From NCBI GenBank assembly GCA_020744225.1, contig JAGMWG010000001.1:2604001-2668000 (forward strand): a DNA stretch of 64,000 nucleotides, given 5' to 3'. The number at the start of each line of letters is the position of its first letter. The stretch's first letter is position 1. Positions 1 to 11,107 of the stretch are shown here, one piece after another. The notes below the pieces were generated by a model. The model was not told the DNA's origin and ran no database searches. It saw only the letters and a list, made by a program, of their open reading frames with translations. Made by a program: the position numbers and the translations under genes. Origin of the DNA: Paraphoma chrysanthemicola (taxonomy: Eukaryota > Ascomycota > Dothideomycetes > Pleosporales > Phaeosphaeriaceae).

Positions 1-141
1 GTGAATATTCCGCATTACAAGGGCGAGTACGAGGAAGCGAAGAAGGGCAAGGAAACGGCGTTGATGAAGGACAGTGGGGCGATTAGGGAGAAGGTATTGG
101 AGACATTGAAGGTTGTGGAGTGGGGATTATTTGATGGGTAG
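1..141 (+). CDS. 3' end of an unidentified protein-coding gene (truncated by window edge)
   Basis: Frame 1 is open from the first base to a TAG at 139-141 and encodes 46 residues rich in Lys and Glu, ending in WGLFDG. The 5' part lies outside the window, so neither start nor domain can be seen. Codon use looks coding and the frame is clean, but no family is recognisable from this short tail, so no function is proposed. It could also be the last exon of a spliced gene. Confidence 0.5.
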   Translation: MNIPHYKGEYEEAKKGKETALMKDSGAIREKVLETLKVVEWGLFDG

Positions 142-729
142 GATTTGGATGTTGGGAAAGGGGACAGAGCAATGATGGATTTCAAGCAAGAGGATGGAGG
201 ATTGAAGGAAGACTCTGGTGGAGTCCGGGTCGATTGGAGGCATAGATTGAATATTTTTGATGGATAGATACTACATTCCCTATCTCAATCAACACCAACA
301 AGATCATACGAAGATCCAACTAGTTCAGGACGTTTCGAGCCTTCGCAAAATCTCACAATATCCGCACAAAGGCTCTTTTCGCCTTCAATCAACGTGCACG
401 ATCTCACATAGGCAAAGACTTCAAACAACAAACACATTTACAGAGTTACGTCTTTATTCATCACCTGCACATCCTACAAAGATGTGTTCGATAATTACAT
501 CCATGTAACACAAATACTCACGTGCCCTTCGGAAGACGAACCAGCCCTTTGACGTCTCTCGCGCGGAGCGCATTCCGCAGCCACACCAACGCTCTAGATT
601 GTCCATCCCCACGATCGTCTCCAACCCCGCATACCCATCTCAAGAAGCCGAAGCTATGACGAAACGACGTTGCGCAGGCCAGCAGTACGGCTATACAAAT
701 TCCTTTCAAATCCTAAATCGTAGTCCACC
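142..729. other. intergenic region upstream of the alcohol dehydrogenase
   Basis: 588 bases between a stop codon and the next start. It should hold the 3' UTR of the left-edge gene and the promoter of the dehydrogenase. I see no convincing coding frame, repeat or TATA box. Confidence 0.5.
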
Positions 730-2067
730 ATGATTTCCCTTAAGAACGCCGCCGTCTCTGTTTCTTTCTACTCGTGTGCTAAAAGTGCCCCTAATTCCAC
801 ACTGTCACCCATGTCTTCAGAAAAGTACACGGTTCCGTGTAAGGGCATAATCGCATCGTCGCAACACGATTGGAAGTTTGAAGACTTGTTGACGCGAGAA
901 CCGCGCGAGGATGAGTTTCTTGTTGAAATGATTGCCACGGGCGTGTGTCATACGGACATCTCGGGTTATGGGGGGATATATCCACGGGTTTTGGGTCATG
1001 AAGGTACCATTTATTGCCTCGTTCTTTTATTTTCCAACAAACGCGCCCTTTAACAGTCCCTACTTCCGCAAGGTCATCTTATTTCTGCAGGACAAAGTCT
1101 CAACTAATAAATTCCCCCAGGGGCCGGCCGCATCCTCAAACTCGGTTCTGAGAAGCAGCGCAAAACTTTCAAAGAAGGCGACCTCGTCATTCTCTCCGCC
1201 GCTGCGTGTCTAGACTGTCATTACTGCACAACAGGTCACCCAGCGTATTGCGTTGACCACGCGGCCCTCACCCTCGCTGCCAATGAGCCCAACTTTGCCC
1301 TCGCCTCAGACCCAACCAAGATCATTGGCGGCGGGTATTTTGGCCAGTCGTCATTCGCCTCACCAGTGCCTGTCAAAATCTCATGTGCCGCAAATGTCAC
1401 AGAGCTCGTCCGTGACGCACAAGAACTGAAAAAGTATGCGCCACTCGGATGCGGGATAATGACTGGTGCAGGCGCGATTACACATGTTGGAAACTGTCAG
1501 CCAGACGATGTGGTCGCCGTGATCGGGCTAGGAGGAGTAGGACTTGCGGGCATATGTGCTGCGAAAGAACGAGGCGTAAAGACCATCATTGCTGTGGATT
1601 TGCTCGAGTCAAGGATAAACCTGGCCAAAGAAATGGGCGCGACGACAAGCTTATTGTCGACAAAGGAGGGACTGGAAAACGAGGATTTGAGTGCTGCAAT
1701 CAAGAAGTTGACGCCTGGGGGGCTGGGGTGTACGCATATTTTGGATACGACGCCCTCTGTGGCGATACTCTCGCAGTGTTTGGAGGCGTTGCAGAAGAAC
1801 GGAACAGTACTACAGGTTGGCGTGAAACCAGTAGGTGCGAAGCTAGAGGTTGATACCTTGACGCACATGGTGCAAGGTCGGCGTTTGGTTGGTGTGATTG
1901 AAGGGGACCGGGATCCCGTGGAAGCATTACCGGAGTTGGTGGAGTGGGCGAAGAGCGGGGTCTTGCCTGTCGAGAAGATGCTGAGAGAGTTTTCAGTCAA
2001 GAGCTTTGAGGAGGCGAGGAGTAGGATGGAGGATGGAAGTGTCATCAAGAGCGTGTTGATATGGTAG
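730..2067 (+). CDS. zinc-containing medium-chain alcohol dehydrogenase
   Basis: Two exons, 730-1003 and 1121-2067; the 117-bp intron has a CTAAT-like branch site and CCCCCAG acceptor. The product is 406 aa and would catalyse NAD(P)-dependent alcohol/aldehyde oxidoreduction. Visible zinc-MDR marks are the catalytic-zinc segment GVCHTDISG, GHEG at the splice junction, four clustered cysteines of the structural zinc site (CLDCHYCTTGHPAYC) and a GLGGVG Rossmann motif. The overall pattern resembles aryl- or benzyl-alcohol dehydrogenases; the substrate cannot be read from sequence. The first ATG (730, A at -3) adds 27 Ser/Ala/Lys-containing residues before a second in-frame ATG at 811. Starting at 811 gives 379 aa, closer to the usual family length, so the N-terminus could be a targeting sequence or untranslated. 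It converges on the Spt10-like gene. Confidence 0.9.
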
Positions 2068-2419
2068 CCGAGTATCAGAATTCACACTTGCCATATTGAG
2101 CAAAATCAGACGTGCCAATCAAGTTTGAATCTGAGCGGTTGCGCAAGGTTTGGTTAATCAGTTCAAAACAATTTCTGTGCGATACATACAGCACGCCCCG
2201 AAGCCTCACTATGGAATGCAAACCTCGCCATTTGTTGTGGTATCTCGTCCGGATATCTTCCGTAAACAATCGTAAAAACGCCTCGCAAATGCCAAAGTTC
2301 TCTCTCGTATCTCATGCTAACATGCAAGTCTCGCTTGCTGGAACAGCTAGACGCCATATGTGTGGTGCTTGGAACATCAATGATGACGTTCCGCGACATT
2401 CGTCGGCACCGAGAAGGCA
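2068..2419. other. convergent intergenic region
   Basis: 352 bases between the stop codons of the dehydrogenase (+) and the Spt10-like gene (-), presumably two facing 3' UTRs. Short frames exist on both strands but none has coding character. Confidence 0.5.
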
Positions 2420-3978
2420 TCACTGAGGCCCATATGCAGCCACGCGGTTCAGCCTTCGCCTAATCTCCTCTCTGGCATTCGGCGCCCGCTCATGCACACT
2501 TTTCTGTTGTATGTTGGATCCCGGAAGATTGAGATCGCGCATCGGAGATCCCCCATCGGCCTCCTGGCCTGCCGTCAAGAACGGAGATGGAGGCAAATCT
2601 GCAAGATTGGCATTTGTCTGAATGCCTTCCATGAGTGCTGGATCCACGGGTAAGTCGAACCCAGTGTGCGCAGGAAAATGCGGGAATGGGACCTGTTGCT
2701 GGGCTGCTTCCACCTGTAATTGATGGCTGGGAGAGTCTTGACGCAATGGTGAATTTGGTCGAAGGTGACCATAGAGATCGATAGGTGGAGTCGGCGTAAG
2801 GGGTGACTGTTCGTTCGATGGCTGATTGTATCGAGCTTGATTCTGGTTTTGGCTCTGGTTCTGTCTCATCGCGGACAAGCCTTTGTTCATCTCGCTACAT
2901 TCGGGACAGTTGCGAATGACTTGGCTGACGGTTTCTTTGATCCGTACCCAGTGATACAGCTCCGCTATGGCCGCCGTGGTCTTGTTGATGCCTCCATGTG
3001 ACTTGTGGTGGATATCTCGAGCAATCTCGTACTGCTTCTGAGGGTCTGCAATGACTTCTTTGCCTTTAAGCCAGAGCTTCTCCGGCTCATCGTCCTTGGC
3101 AGGTGTGAGTTTGTAATGTGTCGCTGCACTGCGAAGCCGGCTCTTCTCTGCCCTGTCTGCACCGTTTGGGTATTTGCCGTTCTTGAGATAGAAGCGGATC
3201 TTGTCGAAGCGTTCCTCGGACACGAAGTCGTCGTCCTGACCCAGATCTCGGCCATAGATGATAGCGTCAACCAATTCGCCTGGATATGATTTGAGGTTGC
3301 CGCAACCTTTGACACGACCGATGCGCTTGAAGCCGAGGGCATCCCATATTCGGCAGGAGGCCACATTGGTCTCGTAAACGAGGTTGAAGACGGAGTATGT
3401 GTAGCCCTGTTCGTGTCAGTGCGTGGCACACGCAATTCGTGGGGACCTACCAGCTTCGGTGCCCAGTCCAGGTAGGTCTCGCCCATCAGTCTGCCAACGC
3501 CTCGATTTCGCGAGGCGTCGGTGACCAAGAAGCCGCCGTTGCAGACGTGGCTGGACCTGCCAGGATAGTTTGGCTTGATGTAGAAGCTCCCAAGACACTC
3601 CCGCTCCCAATCACAGCCTCTTCGTGCCATTTCATGGAGCTCTCTTCCATCCTGTATCTCGCCCAAGAGCATGATCGCACCAAATACGCCAAACCAGTAT
3701 GGCCCGAAGTTCTCGAGAGCCAGCGGCTCGACCATGGGGTATGTGTCACCCTTCTCAATCTCCCGCCCAAGCTGATCACACAGATATGCCAGCAGTGTGA
3801 GCGGTACTTGGTTGGGTGCTGAGAAGGGTATGAGAGTCGCAGTCGTGACGCGGTCGCGGAGGGTGACTTGACATGGCGCAATGCCTACAGGAAGTGGACC
3901 GCCTGGCGGAGGATACGGTATGTCGCCCGAGGTCCTGTAAATGACCGGCGCGGTCGGGTCATCGAGCATTGCCGGCAT
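2420..3978 (-). CDS. SPT10: Spt10-like protein: GNAT acetyltransferase domain plus integrase-type HHCC zinc finger
   Basis: Two exons on the minus strand (3978-3451, 3406-2420) split by a 44-bp intron give 504 aa. The N-terminal half has a GNAT acetyltransferase fold: the acetyl-CoA loop region reads RNRGVGRLMGETYLDWAPKL and is followed by GYTYSVFNLVYETN and IWDALGFKRIGRVKG. Around residues 309-346 lies a His2-Cys2 zinc finger (HHKSH then CPEC about 30 residues later), the integrase-like zinc domain that yeast Spt10 uses to bind histone-gene upstream elements. The last ~140 residues are Gln/Pro/Asn-rich and probably disordered. Spt10 is known in yeast as a nuclear activator of core histone genes; the same role here is inferred. 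The start is the ATG at 3978; no better upstream ATG is visible. Confidence 0.85.
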
Positions 3979-4549
3979 GGCTGGCAGCGGCGAGTGTCGT
4001 CGTTAGCAATGGCTGTCTAGGAATTAGTAGGAAGCAAAAAGAAGATATCAATTTTGGTGGCCGCCATGTTGAGCACTTGGTGCAGGCAGGCACTCGCAAT
4101 AGACGCCATGAGTTTATTGCGAGTCGCATGGCAAATGCTATTTATGAAGGATTGAGTTGCAATGATGAACGTACCGGTGCAGCGCCTGAGCCGAAGGTAT
4201 GGGTCTACAGGTATGAGAGATACGCTGGGCGGAGCGGTTTCACAACCTCACTCACGCTAAAGACTACCCGCCCAACCAATCACACACCGCCTTGGGACTC
4301 GACTTAATCGACACGAATGTTGGAGTTTTTGCGTGGTCGTTATTGACAGTGGTGCAGATTACAGTTCAAAATGTGTGAGCAAGTCAAGAATGAATTGCGA
4401 AGAGCTAGATGTGCCAAGGAGCTAATTGTGAGACTAAAGCGTACCGCCACATCAGGAAGCAAGAGTGAATATGTACAACAATATACTTGCTGACGCTTTC
4501 GATTGATTCCTTCGGAATGGAGGTGATAGAATAGGCGTGCATGTTTGAC
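3979..4549. other. intergenic region between the Spt10-like and thioesterase genes
   Basis: 571 bases holding the Spt10-like promoter and the 3' UTR of the thioesterase gene, both read on the minus strand. No feature recognised. Confidence 0.45.
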
Positions 4550-5335
4550 TTAAGCTGGTACTATTCTCTCGAGCCACTCGCACAGATCCCGCAGCTCTGC
4601 ACCACTCATAACATGACCCATCCCCTCGTATTCTTTCAACACGAGACGTTCTTCTTTCACACCCAGTTCAACAAGCCTCTCATGACACAAACGGTGATGC
4701 CTTTTCGGTACTAGTCTGTCCCCAGTACCTCTTGCTAGGAAGATCTCGATGTCTTCCGGGATCTCTTTAGATAGCCCTGCCTCCTCACGCAGGACAGGGA
4801 TTCGTTCGGAAAGTGGCAAGTATCCAGATAGACCGGCAAGTCCAGCAAGCTTCCCAGAATATTTCGACACCAGTCCTGTCAATAATGACATGGCATGACC
4901 CTGCGAAAAGCCGCCTAGCACGATCCTCTTTTCCGGGATGCCTTGCTGCACCAAATTGTCGATCAGAGATGTCAGATACGCGACAGTTGCCATCATTCCT
5001 TCCTCATCTTCGTCATCTTCGAGCTCCGATCGTGACGGCGGGTATGGAGATAGATGGGTGGGCATGTACCACGCCGTTGCCGCCAAATCATGATTCTCTA
5101 GTGCATTCGGAATGACCCATGTCATGTACGGTAGTTTGCTGGCAGACTGGAATTGGCGTGCGATGTCTCCACCAAGTCAGTAACAGGCCATCCCTGGAGA
5201 GGAATTGCACCCACTCTCAACGCCTTCTGCTTCATCACCCAAGCCATGGACAAAGACAAATGCTGCTCCTTTCGATGGATCGGACGGTGGTGTTATTGGC
5301 TGTATTATGATGGGATCCTTTCGAGAACTCGACAT
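4550..5335 (-). CDS. acyl-protein thioesterase 1-like serine hydrolase
   Basis: Exons 5335-5215 and 5166-4550 (48-bp intron, CTGAC branch site) encode 245 aa, typical for the APT1/lysophospholipase family that removes palmitate from S-acylated proteins in the cytosol. The alpha/beta-hydrolase parts are clear: oxyanion segment FVHGLGD, nucleophile elbow GFSQG (Ser128), acid Asp190 in GTGDRLVP and His225 in GMGHVM. Splicing joins the halves as GDEAEGVE-NIARQFQ, restoring the family consensus; without it the frame meets a stop. The family's usual HG before the acid residue is RG here, a minor deviation. A divergent 336-bp spacer separates it from VPS71. Confidence 0.9.
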
Positions 5336-5671
5336 GGTCAGTACTACTAGGCCTTTTGTGTTTCCAAAATACGGTGCAGGAGCGGGACCTTGGGACTGTT
5401 TGAGCGAGCGGACGATATGTCAGCCGATCGGTGTATGTCGTGACATCGCCCAAAAGGCGACTTCGGCAACACGCTCATATTCCTCGTAGCACTAGCGTCT
5501 ATGCTTCCAGCTTCTGTCGGAGTCAGGTCGGATTTGCATTGTTCATGATGTACCCCGCAATGACATCCCCTGGTCCGACGCGACAGGCATTTCACGTGCC
5601 CACGTGACCGCTAGCTTCATCGAGCTCACTTCCGGCACGTCTCCGCAACACCAACTTTCCCACCACCCACG
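5336..5671. other. divergent promoter region (thioesterase / VPS71)
   Basis: 336 bases between two start codons pointing away from each other. It must contain both promoters. No TATA box or obvious element recognised. Confidence 0.45.
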
Positions 5672-6500
5672 ATGCCACACGTCGAAGTACTGCCGAACTC
5701 GGCCGCCACCGTAGCGCCAGGGTGGACGTATGTCGTCGACACCGGCTATGATCCGTCTAAAGTCGCAATCAATCCAAAGAACAAAAAGCGCGCTGCAGCA
5801 CAAGTTGGTGGTCAGCGCGGCGAGAATGAACTCTCCGCACGACAGCAGACGGCGATTGCCAGGAGGATAGCGGAGCTAGAAAGAGACAATGATCCGAAGC
5901 AGAGCATAGCGATACCAGGGAAGCCTTGTGAGTGGCTTGGATGCAACGGAGGCATAGACAGGTTCTGACCTATTCAAAGCAATACCAAAGACACAGAACG
6001 CGCGCCGAATAATACAGTACCAACGTCAAATTAAGCACTGGCTCGACGACGAAGAAGCACAACTCGCACAGCAGCAACAAGCTCCTCCACCCCGTGGTGC
6101 AACGACAACTTCGAGAAGCGGCGCAACGGCGCTGCGTCGACCAAGCACATTTGCTTCGATACCTCCCATCCCTTCCGAAGCGACACCGGGCCCTTCTATG
6201 CCGCAAGCAACGTCGTCACTGGTCCCTGACTTCGGAAACGATGATGCGCTGCTGTCGATCGACCGCTCGATGCCTCCGCCGATGAACCCGGCAGAGTTGG
6301 AGGCTCTGCTCGCCGCTCCTCCGCTGTCATATGCCGCGAGCCATGCAGCTCCTCCACCCGCTGGAGGCCCGCCACAAAGACAATTTTGCGATAACTGTGG
6401 ATATTGGGGCACGATCAAGTGCAGGAAGTGTGGTGCGAGAGTGTGTGGGCTGGAATGTAAAGATGCGCATGAAGCGACGCGGTGCTTGAAGTGGGCATGA
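5672..6500 (+). CDS. VPS71: SWR1 chromatin-remodelling complex subunit, HIT-type zinc finger (Vps71/ZNHIT1-like)
   Basis: Exons 5672-5927 and 5980-6500 (52-bp intron, GTGAGT donor, CTGAC branch) encode 258 aa. The C-terminal ~35 residues form a HIT zinc finger: CDNCGYWGTIKCRKCG followed by CGLEC and HEATRC, supplying the Cys/His ligands. Upstream are a conserved helix (ARRIIQYQRQIKHWLDDEE) and a Pro/Ala/Gln-rich linker. Vps71 is a subunit of the SWR1 complex that swaps H2A for H2A.Z. A C-terminal HIT finger on a small basic protein fits that subunit best; other HIT-finger proteins such as Hit1 or Bcd1 carry the finger at the N-terminus. It converges on the SDR gene, with only 98 bp between stop codons. 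Confidence 0.85.
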
Positions 6501-6598
6501 AGAGTAAAGAAGGTGCATATGAAGGCGTTATGGGATCAAGACAGGTTTGCATGATACCCGATATTCATTTGCGTACGCAAGACATCTGTTCTCCCTTT

Positions 6599-7573
6599 TC
6601 AGTACTCAAACGTCTGGCCTACAAGCTTCTCGCTCAATTTCCACAACTTCTCCGCATCCCCCTCCACTTTCGCAGTAGGCTGTAAACCATCCGCCGACAC
6701 ATTTCCGTTCTCTAGATACGCGCCGTTAACACCATCTAGCCGCGGATCAAACGCCGCAACAACATGCGTTGCCGCACACTCATCCAGCGTCTTGAAATCC
6801 AACTCCTTATCCCATCCAATCTTCTCGTCATGTTCTTTCAAGCTCTTGAAATCCTCCTCGCCAAAACCCGGCGCCAAACTCGTTCCCATAGCCACACCAG
6901 GATGCAGCGAGAATGCTCGGAGGCCTTTCCCTCCAAGCTTCTCGGCTAATGCTCTAGAAAAGAGGATATTTGCCGTTTTGGACTGTCCGTATGCGGCCCA
7001 TTGATTATACACCTTACCATCCTGGAAATTCGGATCGTCGAAACGTATACCGCCTGCGCGATGTCCGTCGCTGCTCACATTGACGATGCGCGGTGCTTTC
7101 GAGGCAATGATCTTGGGCATGATAAGGTTTGTAAATAAAAAGTGGCCGATGTGGTTCGAGCCGAATTGTGCTTCGAGGCCATCCACAGTCTTTTGATATT
7201 TACTAGCCATGATACCGGCAGAGTTTACGACAACGTCGATGTGGTCTTCGGGGTATGCGAGGACTTCTTTGGCGGCGGTGCGGACCTGTTCTTGCGATGC
7301 GAGATCGAGTACCAGGATGCGGGTTTCTACGTTCGCGCTCTCAGGAGTTGCTTTGATCTTTTCAACTGTAGCTTGAACTTTTGATGCTGAACGGCCGGCG
7401 AGAATGAGTAACGCGGGCTTGTGCTTTGCGATTTCTTCGACGAATGTGGCCCCAAGGCCGCCCTGCGTTACGCCTGTGGTAAGGACAATTTTGCCAGCAA
7501 TGGACGACGCGTTGTCGGCTGCGATCTTGGAAGCAAGCGCATTTTGGCGATTGTATGGGAGCGGAGAAGTCAT
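6599..7573 (-). CDS. short-chain dehydrogenase/reductase (retinol dehydrogenase/WWOX-like)
   Basis: Single exon, 324 aa from the ATG at 7573. It is a classical SDR: cofactor loop TTGVTQGGLG near residue 35, AGRSASK after beta-2, DLAS, the VVNSAGIMA segment, the catalytic Ser in VNVSSDGHR and YGQSKTAN with the YxxxK dyad, then SLHPGV. The pattern resembles the fungal oxidoreductases related to retinol dehydrogenases and WWOX, which use NADP(H). No signal peptide or membrane helix is evident, so it is probably cytosolic. The substrate cannot be inferred, and no neighbouring pathway suggests one. Confidence 0.88.
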   Translation of the reverse strand: MTSPLPYNRQNALASKIAADNASSIAGKIVLTTGVTQGGLGATFVEEIAKHKPALLILAGRSASKVQATVEKIKATPESANVETRILVLDLASQEQVRTAAKEVLAYPEDHIDVVVNSAGIMASKYQKTVDGLEAQFGSNHIGHFLFTNLIMPKIIASKAPRIVNVSSDGHRAGGIRFDDPNFQDGKVYNQWAAYGQSKTANILFSRALAEKLGGKGLRAFSLHPGVAMGTSLAPGFGEEDFKSLKEHDEKIGWDKELDFKTLDECAATHVVAAFDPRLDGVNGAYLENGNVSADGLQPTAKVEGDAEKLWKLSEKLVGQTFEY

Positions 7574-9211
7574 TTCAATCAAGGTGGCGTGTGATTCTGT
7601 GAATGAGGATGTTTCTTAATTAAAGCCCTTGACGCCCTGGGACCAGGTGCGTCCGATGCCATTCTTATATGCACGTCTTCTTGACGCACGACAAGTACTG
7701 GCTGCATGTGTGGAGACAGCCAACATGGATTCATTGTGCCGCATACTCTCTAAACACCGAGGGAACAGACAGTGATTTTTGGCCGAATCTTTCAATGCTG
7801 ATTCAGTTGTTTTCCTATAGAAAACTCCTCTCTACGACGTTACTTGAGATATAATTACTAAGTTTCCCACATGTTTGACTGCGTCTCTCTGTAGACTTCC
7901 AGAAATTGTACGACGTTGAAGCTGTCTCGATATCGTAAGAATGCATGTTCCCTTAAGGACTTATCCGCAGTACCCCTATTAAAGCCGAGCGTCGTTACCT
8001 ATAGGGTGGTTCTTCGTGGGGTGGTGGAATTCCGCCAGACGGATCGTCATGTCTACAACGCTGCACCATGCACTTTCGCTTATCTGCGCCTTAACTCCAC
8101 CGAAAATCATCGGCAATGAATGATCCTTGTCGCTGAGCGTAGTTTTGTATACTAATCAATTCTTGTGGCCGAAACTTGCGGTCCATATTCAGCGGTGGAA
8201 ACATCGACTCTTGTTCGGGAAAGCTCTCGTATACCTGCCAGAACTCTTTTGATCATGGAACGATCATTTGTACTTATCACTCTCTCTAGACTCTCGGGAC
8301 CGTGGTCGCGATGAAAGCTAACCACGTAGACGACTGCAGATGAGCCACAGAGCACCGCGACCTTCAGGATCCTAACAGTCGTATTAAACGGTCATTTGAT
8401 TATACCTCACGCAAGTCCCATCGCATGTAGAATTATGAACATGTAGGCTCTTTCCCGGGTTTTGACATTCTCGGCTGTCAACTGGCTACGCTTCACGCCA
8501 CTCTTGCTGTTCTCCAGCGGTATAATTCTGTTCTTGGCTGCGCCTGCTGGCGCGCGTTGGATGATACCAATGCCAATGCCCTGCAGAGGTACCAAGTTGA
8601 CCGCTGTATGAAAGACTAAAGAGAATCCAGGGGCTACAGGCATGATGAGACTAATTGTTAAGGACAATTCTGGGTGTGCTTTGATTTGATGGCTTTTAGG
8701 ACTTTTTGAAGCCGGATACTAAATAGGAGGACTGTGGGTCCCACGATCTTAGCATGGTCGCATTTCAGTGGTTGACGTGCAGCCCCAAATGGTCTCGCTC
8801 GAGGAGTGACAGATTTTGCCGCTGTTAGATTGAGACAACTTAGGGTTGTGTCCGAACACTTAAGCAATATATGATGGCCGAAGTGTTTGAGACTTTCGTA
8901 CAGATCTAGCATACGTCAACAGCACTGGTCGTGCAGGAGTTGTTGTTTATTGCGGCACAGTTCGGTTGGAGCACGCTAAGGCCCTGGAGCATAGCAAGAG
9001 GCTTTTGCCCCGCATTCGTCACTGGAATTCATCAAGCACAATCTCGTCGAAGAGACCAAAGCCGTACGTGGTCAAGACAAGGTCTTGGGGAAGTATCTCA
9101 TTGACATGCTTAACCCTACAACGTGATCTTCTCCCATCACTATTCACTTTTTCACGATTCGGACCTACTTACATAGCCTGTCTTTCCATTTTCGCTTGAA
9201 AAATACCTTTG
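7574..9211. other. long intergenic region
   Basis: About 1.6 kb without a supportable gene. The frame at 8407-8667 (-) has a hydrophobic start but begins at a non-ATG codon and resembles nothing known. The rest is broken in all frames. Promoters of the SDR gene (left) and of the orphan gene (right) should lie here. Confidence 0.4.
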
Positions 9212-10012
9212 ATGGAAGAACTTAGCTACTCTGAGGCTGCTTGTGTTGCTACAATCAGCGATTACTTCAAGTTTCTCATCGCAATGTATCTCGACGACGA
9301 CGAGGTGGAATGGCCACCCGAAGGAGGCTGGCCTATGATCACCGAAACCGCCTTCGGAAGTTTCGATAAATCCGATAGAGTGATTTCTCTGCTGAAGCTT
9401 CTTCCCTTCTTCCGGGAGTCGGGCTTGGTTGAGTGGGAGCAAGCTCAGGGTGCTCCTTGGGCAAGATTCTGTAACTGGAGAAGGTATACCAAAACCAGTA
9501 GAGCAGAGGATCCCGCGCAAACATATGGCATTAGGCTCATCACAGAAAGCTTCCTATTTCAAAGGGTCACTCCTCACATCATCGGTCTTATGGAGGGTGG
9601 CCGAGATGATCCATTCATCCTGCTTGACACGGAACATGGAGTTATCTACTGGCCCGATTGCGACGACGAAATACGCGACGACACAACGCAAGAGCAAGTT
9701 GAAGATGATCCACACGCCTGGGCTCCCGAGGCTGAGGCGAATTGGCGCGGTGATGCGCCGGCTTGGGCCATTGATGATTTCTTCCAAATGCTCAAGGAGC
9801 AATTTCGGAACCTTCGCTTCATACCAATCAACTCAAGACAGGTCATAAGCGATTACACAGCATGTTCTGAAGACGGGGAGATGGAAGCCACGCTCCAGGC
9901 CATCTATCGTGAGCATGGCTGGCCAGATCTGGAAAGATATGAGAAAAGGAAATGCCTCAACGCCGTGCAACAAGTCATGCATGAACGATACTCTGATTTC
10001 GACCCTTCATAA
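9212..10012 (+). CDS. hypothetical acidic, tryptophan-rich protein
   Basis: Intronless frame of 266 aa from the ATG at 9212 to TAA at 10012. The product is acidic and rich in Trp, Asp and Glu, with segments such as VEWPPEGGWPMIT, FILLDTEHGVIYWPD and AWAIDDFFQMLKEQF. No signal peptide or membrane helix is visible. Conservative amino-acid patterning and a single long frame argue for a real gene. It has the look of the fungal-specific uncharacterised proteins that begin with a W-P-P-E-G-G-W-P type motif, but no function is known to me. It sits alone between two long non-coding stretches, as many lineage-restricted fungal genes do. Confidence 0.65.
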   Translation: MEELSYSEAACVATISDYFKFLIAMYLDDDEVEWPPEGGWPMITETAFGSFDKSDRVISLLKLLPFFRESGLVEWEQAQGAPWARFCNWRRYTKTSRAEDPAQTYGIRLITESFLFQRVTPHIIGLMEGGRDDPFILLDTEHGVIYWPDCDDEIRDDTTQEQVEDDPHAWAPEAEANWRGDAPAWAIDDFFQMLKEQFRNLRFIPINSRQVISDYTACSEDGEMEATLQAIYREHGWPDLERYEKRKCLNAVQQVMHERYSDFDPS

Positions 10013-11107
10013 TAAATGGACGGTTGCATTCCATCGCCTGGTGCAAGACCGTAAACCAGCGAAGGGACAGCTTGTCCAGGAGACTAATTGAAACCTCGGA
10101 GTGCTGTGCTTGGATTAGAACAGAATGCCCAGAGAGACGCAGCACATGATATGCACTATACGACAGCTAAGTTTTGGCCATTGAGCAGTGTACAGCTAGC
10201 AATCAGCATCTAAAAAGCTTGTGGAACAAGAATAAATCAACGGATTTTGGAGATGTGTCACAACTGGCAGTCTGCTGATGACCGTCCGTTGCCTTTACCA
10301 AAACCCTAGTCAAGATCGATATTATAAAGGAACACTTGTGCGTCTTTATGTATATCCAAAGCATGACCGCAGAAATAGCTCAGCAGCCTCCGCACTCTTC
10401 GTAGCAGAATTGTGCGAGTATACTAATTGCTAGAAGTAAGACTCACCTGTCCAGATCAAGGAACAGTTTTGCGGCGATTCCGCCGCTGTGGGGAAGTATA
10501 CTCACAGTACGCGCGCATGTGTCTGAACAGTAACCCTCTATGCGAAACGGATTTGCATGAAGCACTTACATATTTTGTGACCATCAATTCACACTGTCAC
10601 TAGATCAAATAAGCATGTCTAGTACTCGAGCGTATTCACGCGCGACTGCGACACTAGGCGCCGGCATAATTGGTGCCCGCCCTTGCTCAGCTGATGCAGA
10701 CCGCGACCCTTGAAGTCAATGGACTAGAAAGACCTCGATATATTCCGGGTATTTTCATGGTTTTTGTTTCTTCTTAGAGATGCTGTGAGGTTATACAGCC
10801 CTCACTGAAGCTGCGGTTTCAAGGATGCTGTACTTGGCCGGACGGGCACGAATTCTGGCCATGCCAGGTGGTGATATATGCTTCAAAGTAGAAAGAGTCG
10901 ATGACTAGACTAATCGATGAAGGTAGAAACAGTATATTGGGTCTATCGTTAAACACATGCCAAGCATTCTATCATTGGCTGGTCTAGTAGAACCCTATAT
11001 AATCCACGGAGAATCACACCCATACATTACCACATCTATCCAAATGTCCACACTCTAAAGAGACAGCGTTCAATCTTTCAAAATCCCACGAACTCAATTC
11101 CTCCACT
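10013..11107. other. long intergenic region
   Basis: About 1.1 kb between the orphan gene and the convergent SDR gene. No coding frame above noise and no repeat or RNA structure recognised. Confidence 0.4.

Noticed and set aside
8407..8667. Minus-strand frame with a hydrophobic start
   Set aside because: Begins at a non-ATG codon, has no family resemblance and lies in a region broken in all frames. At most a relic.
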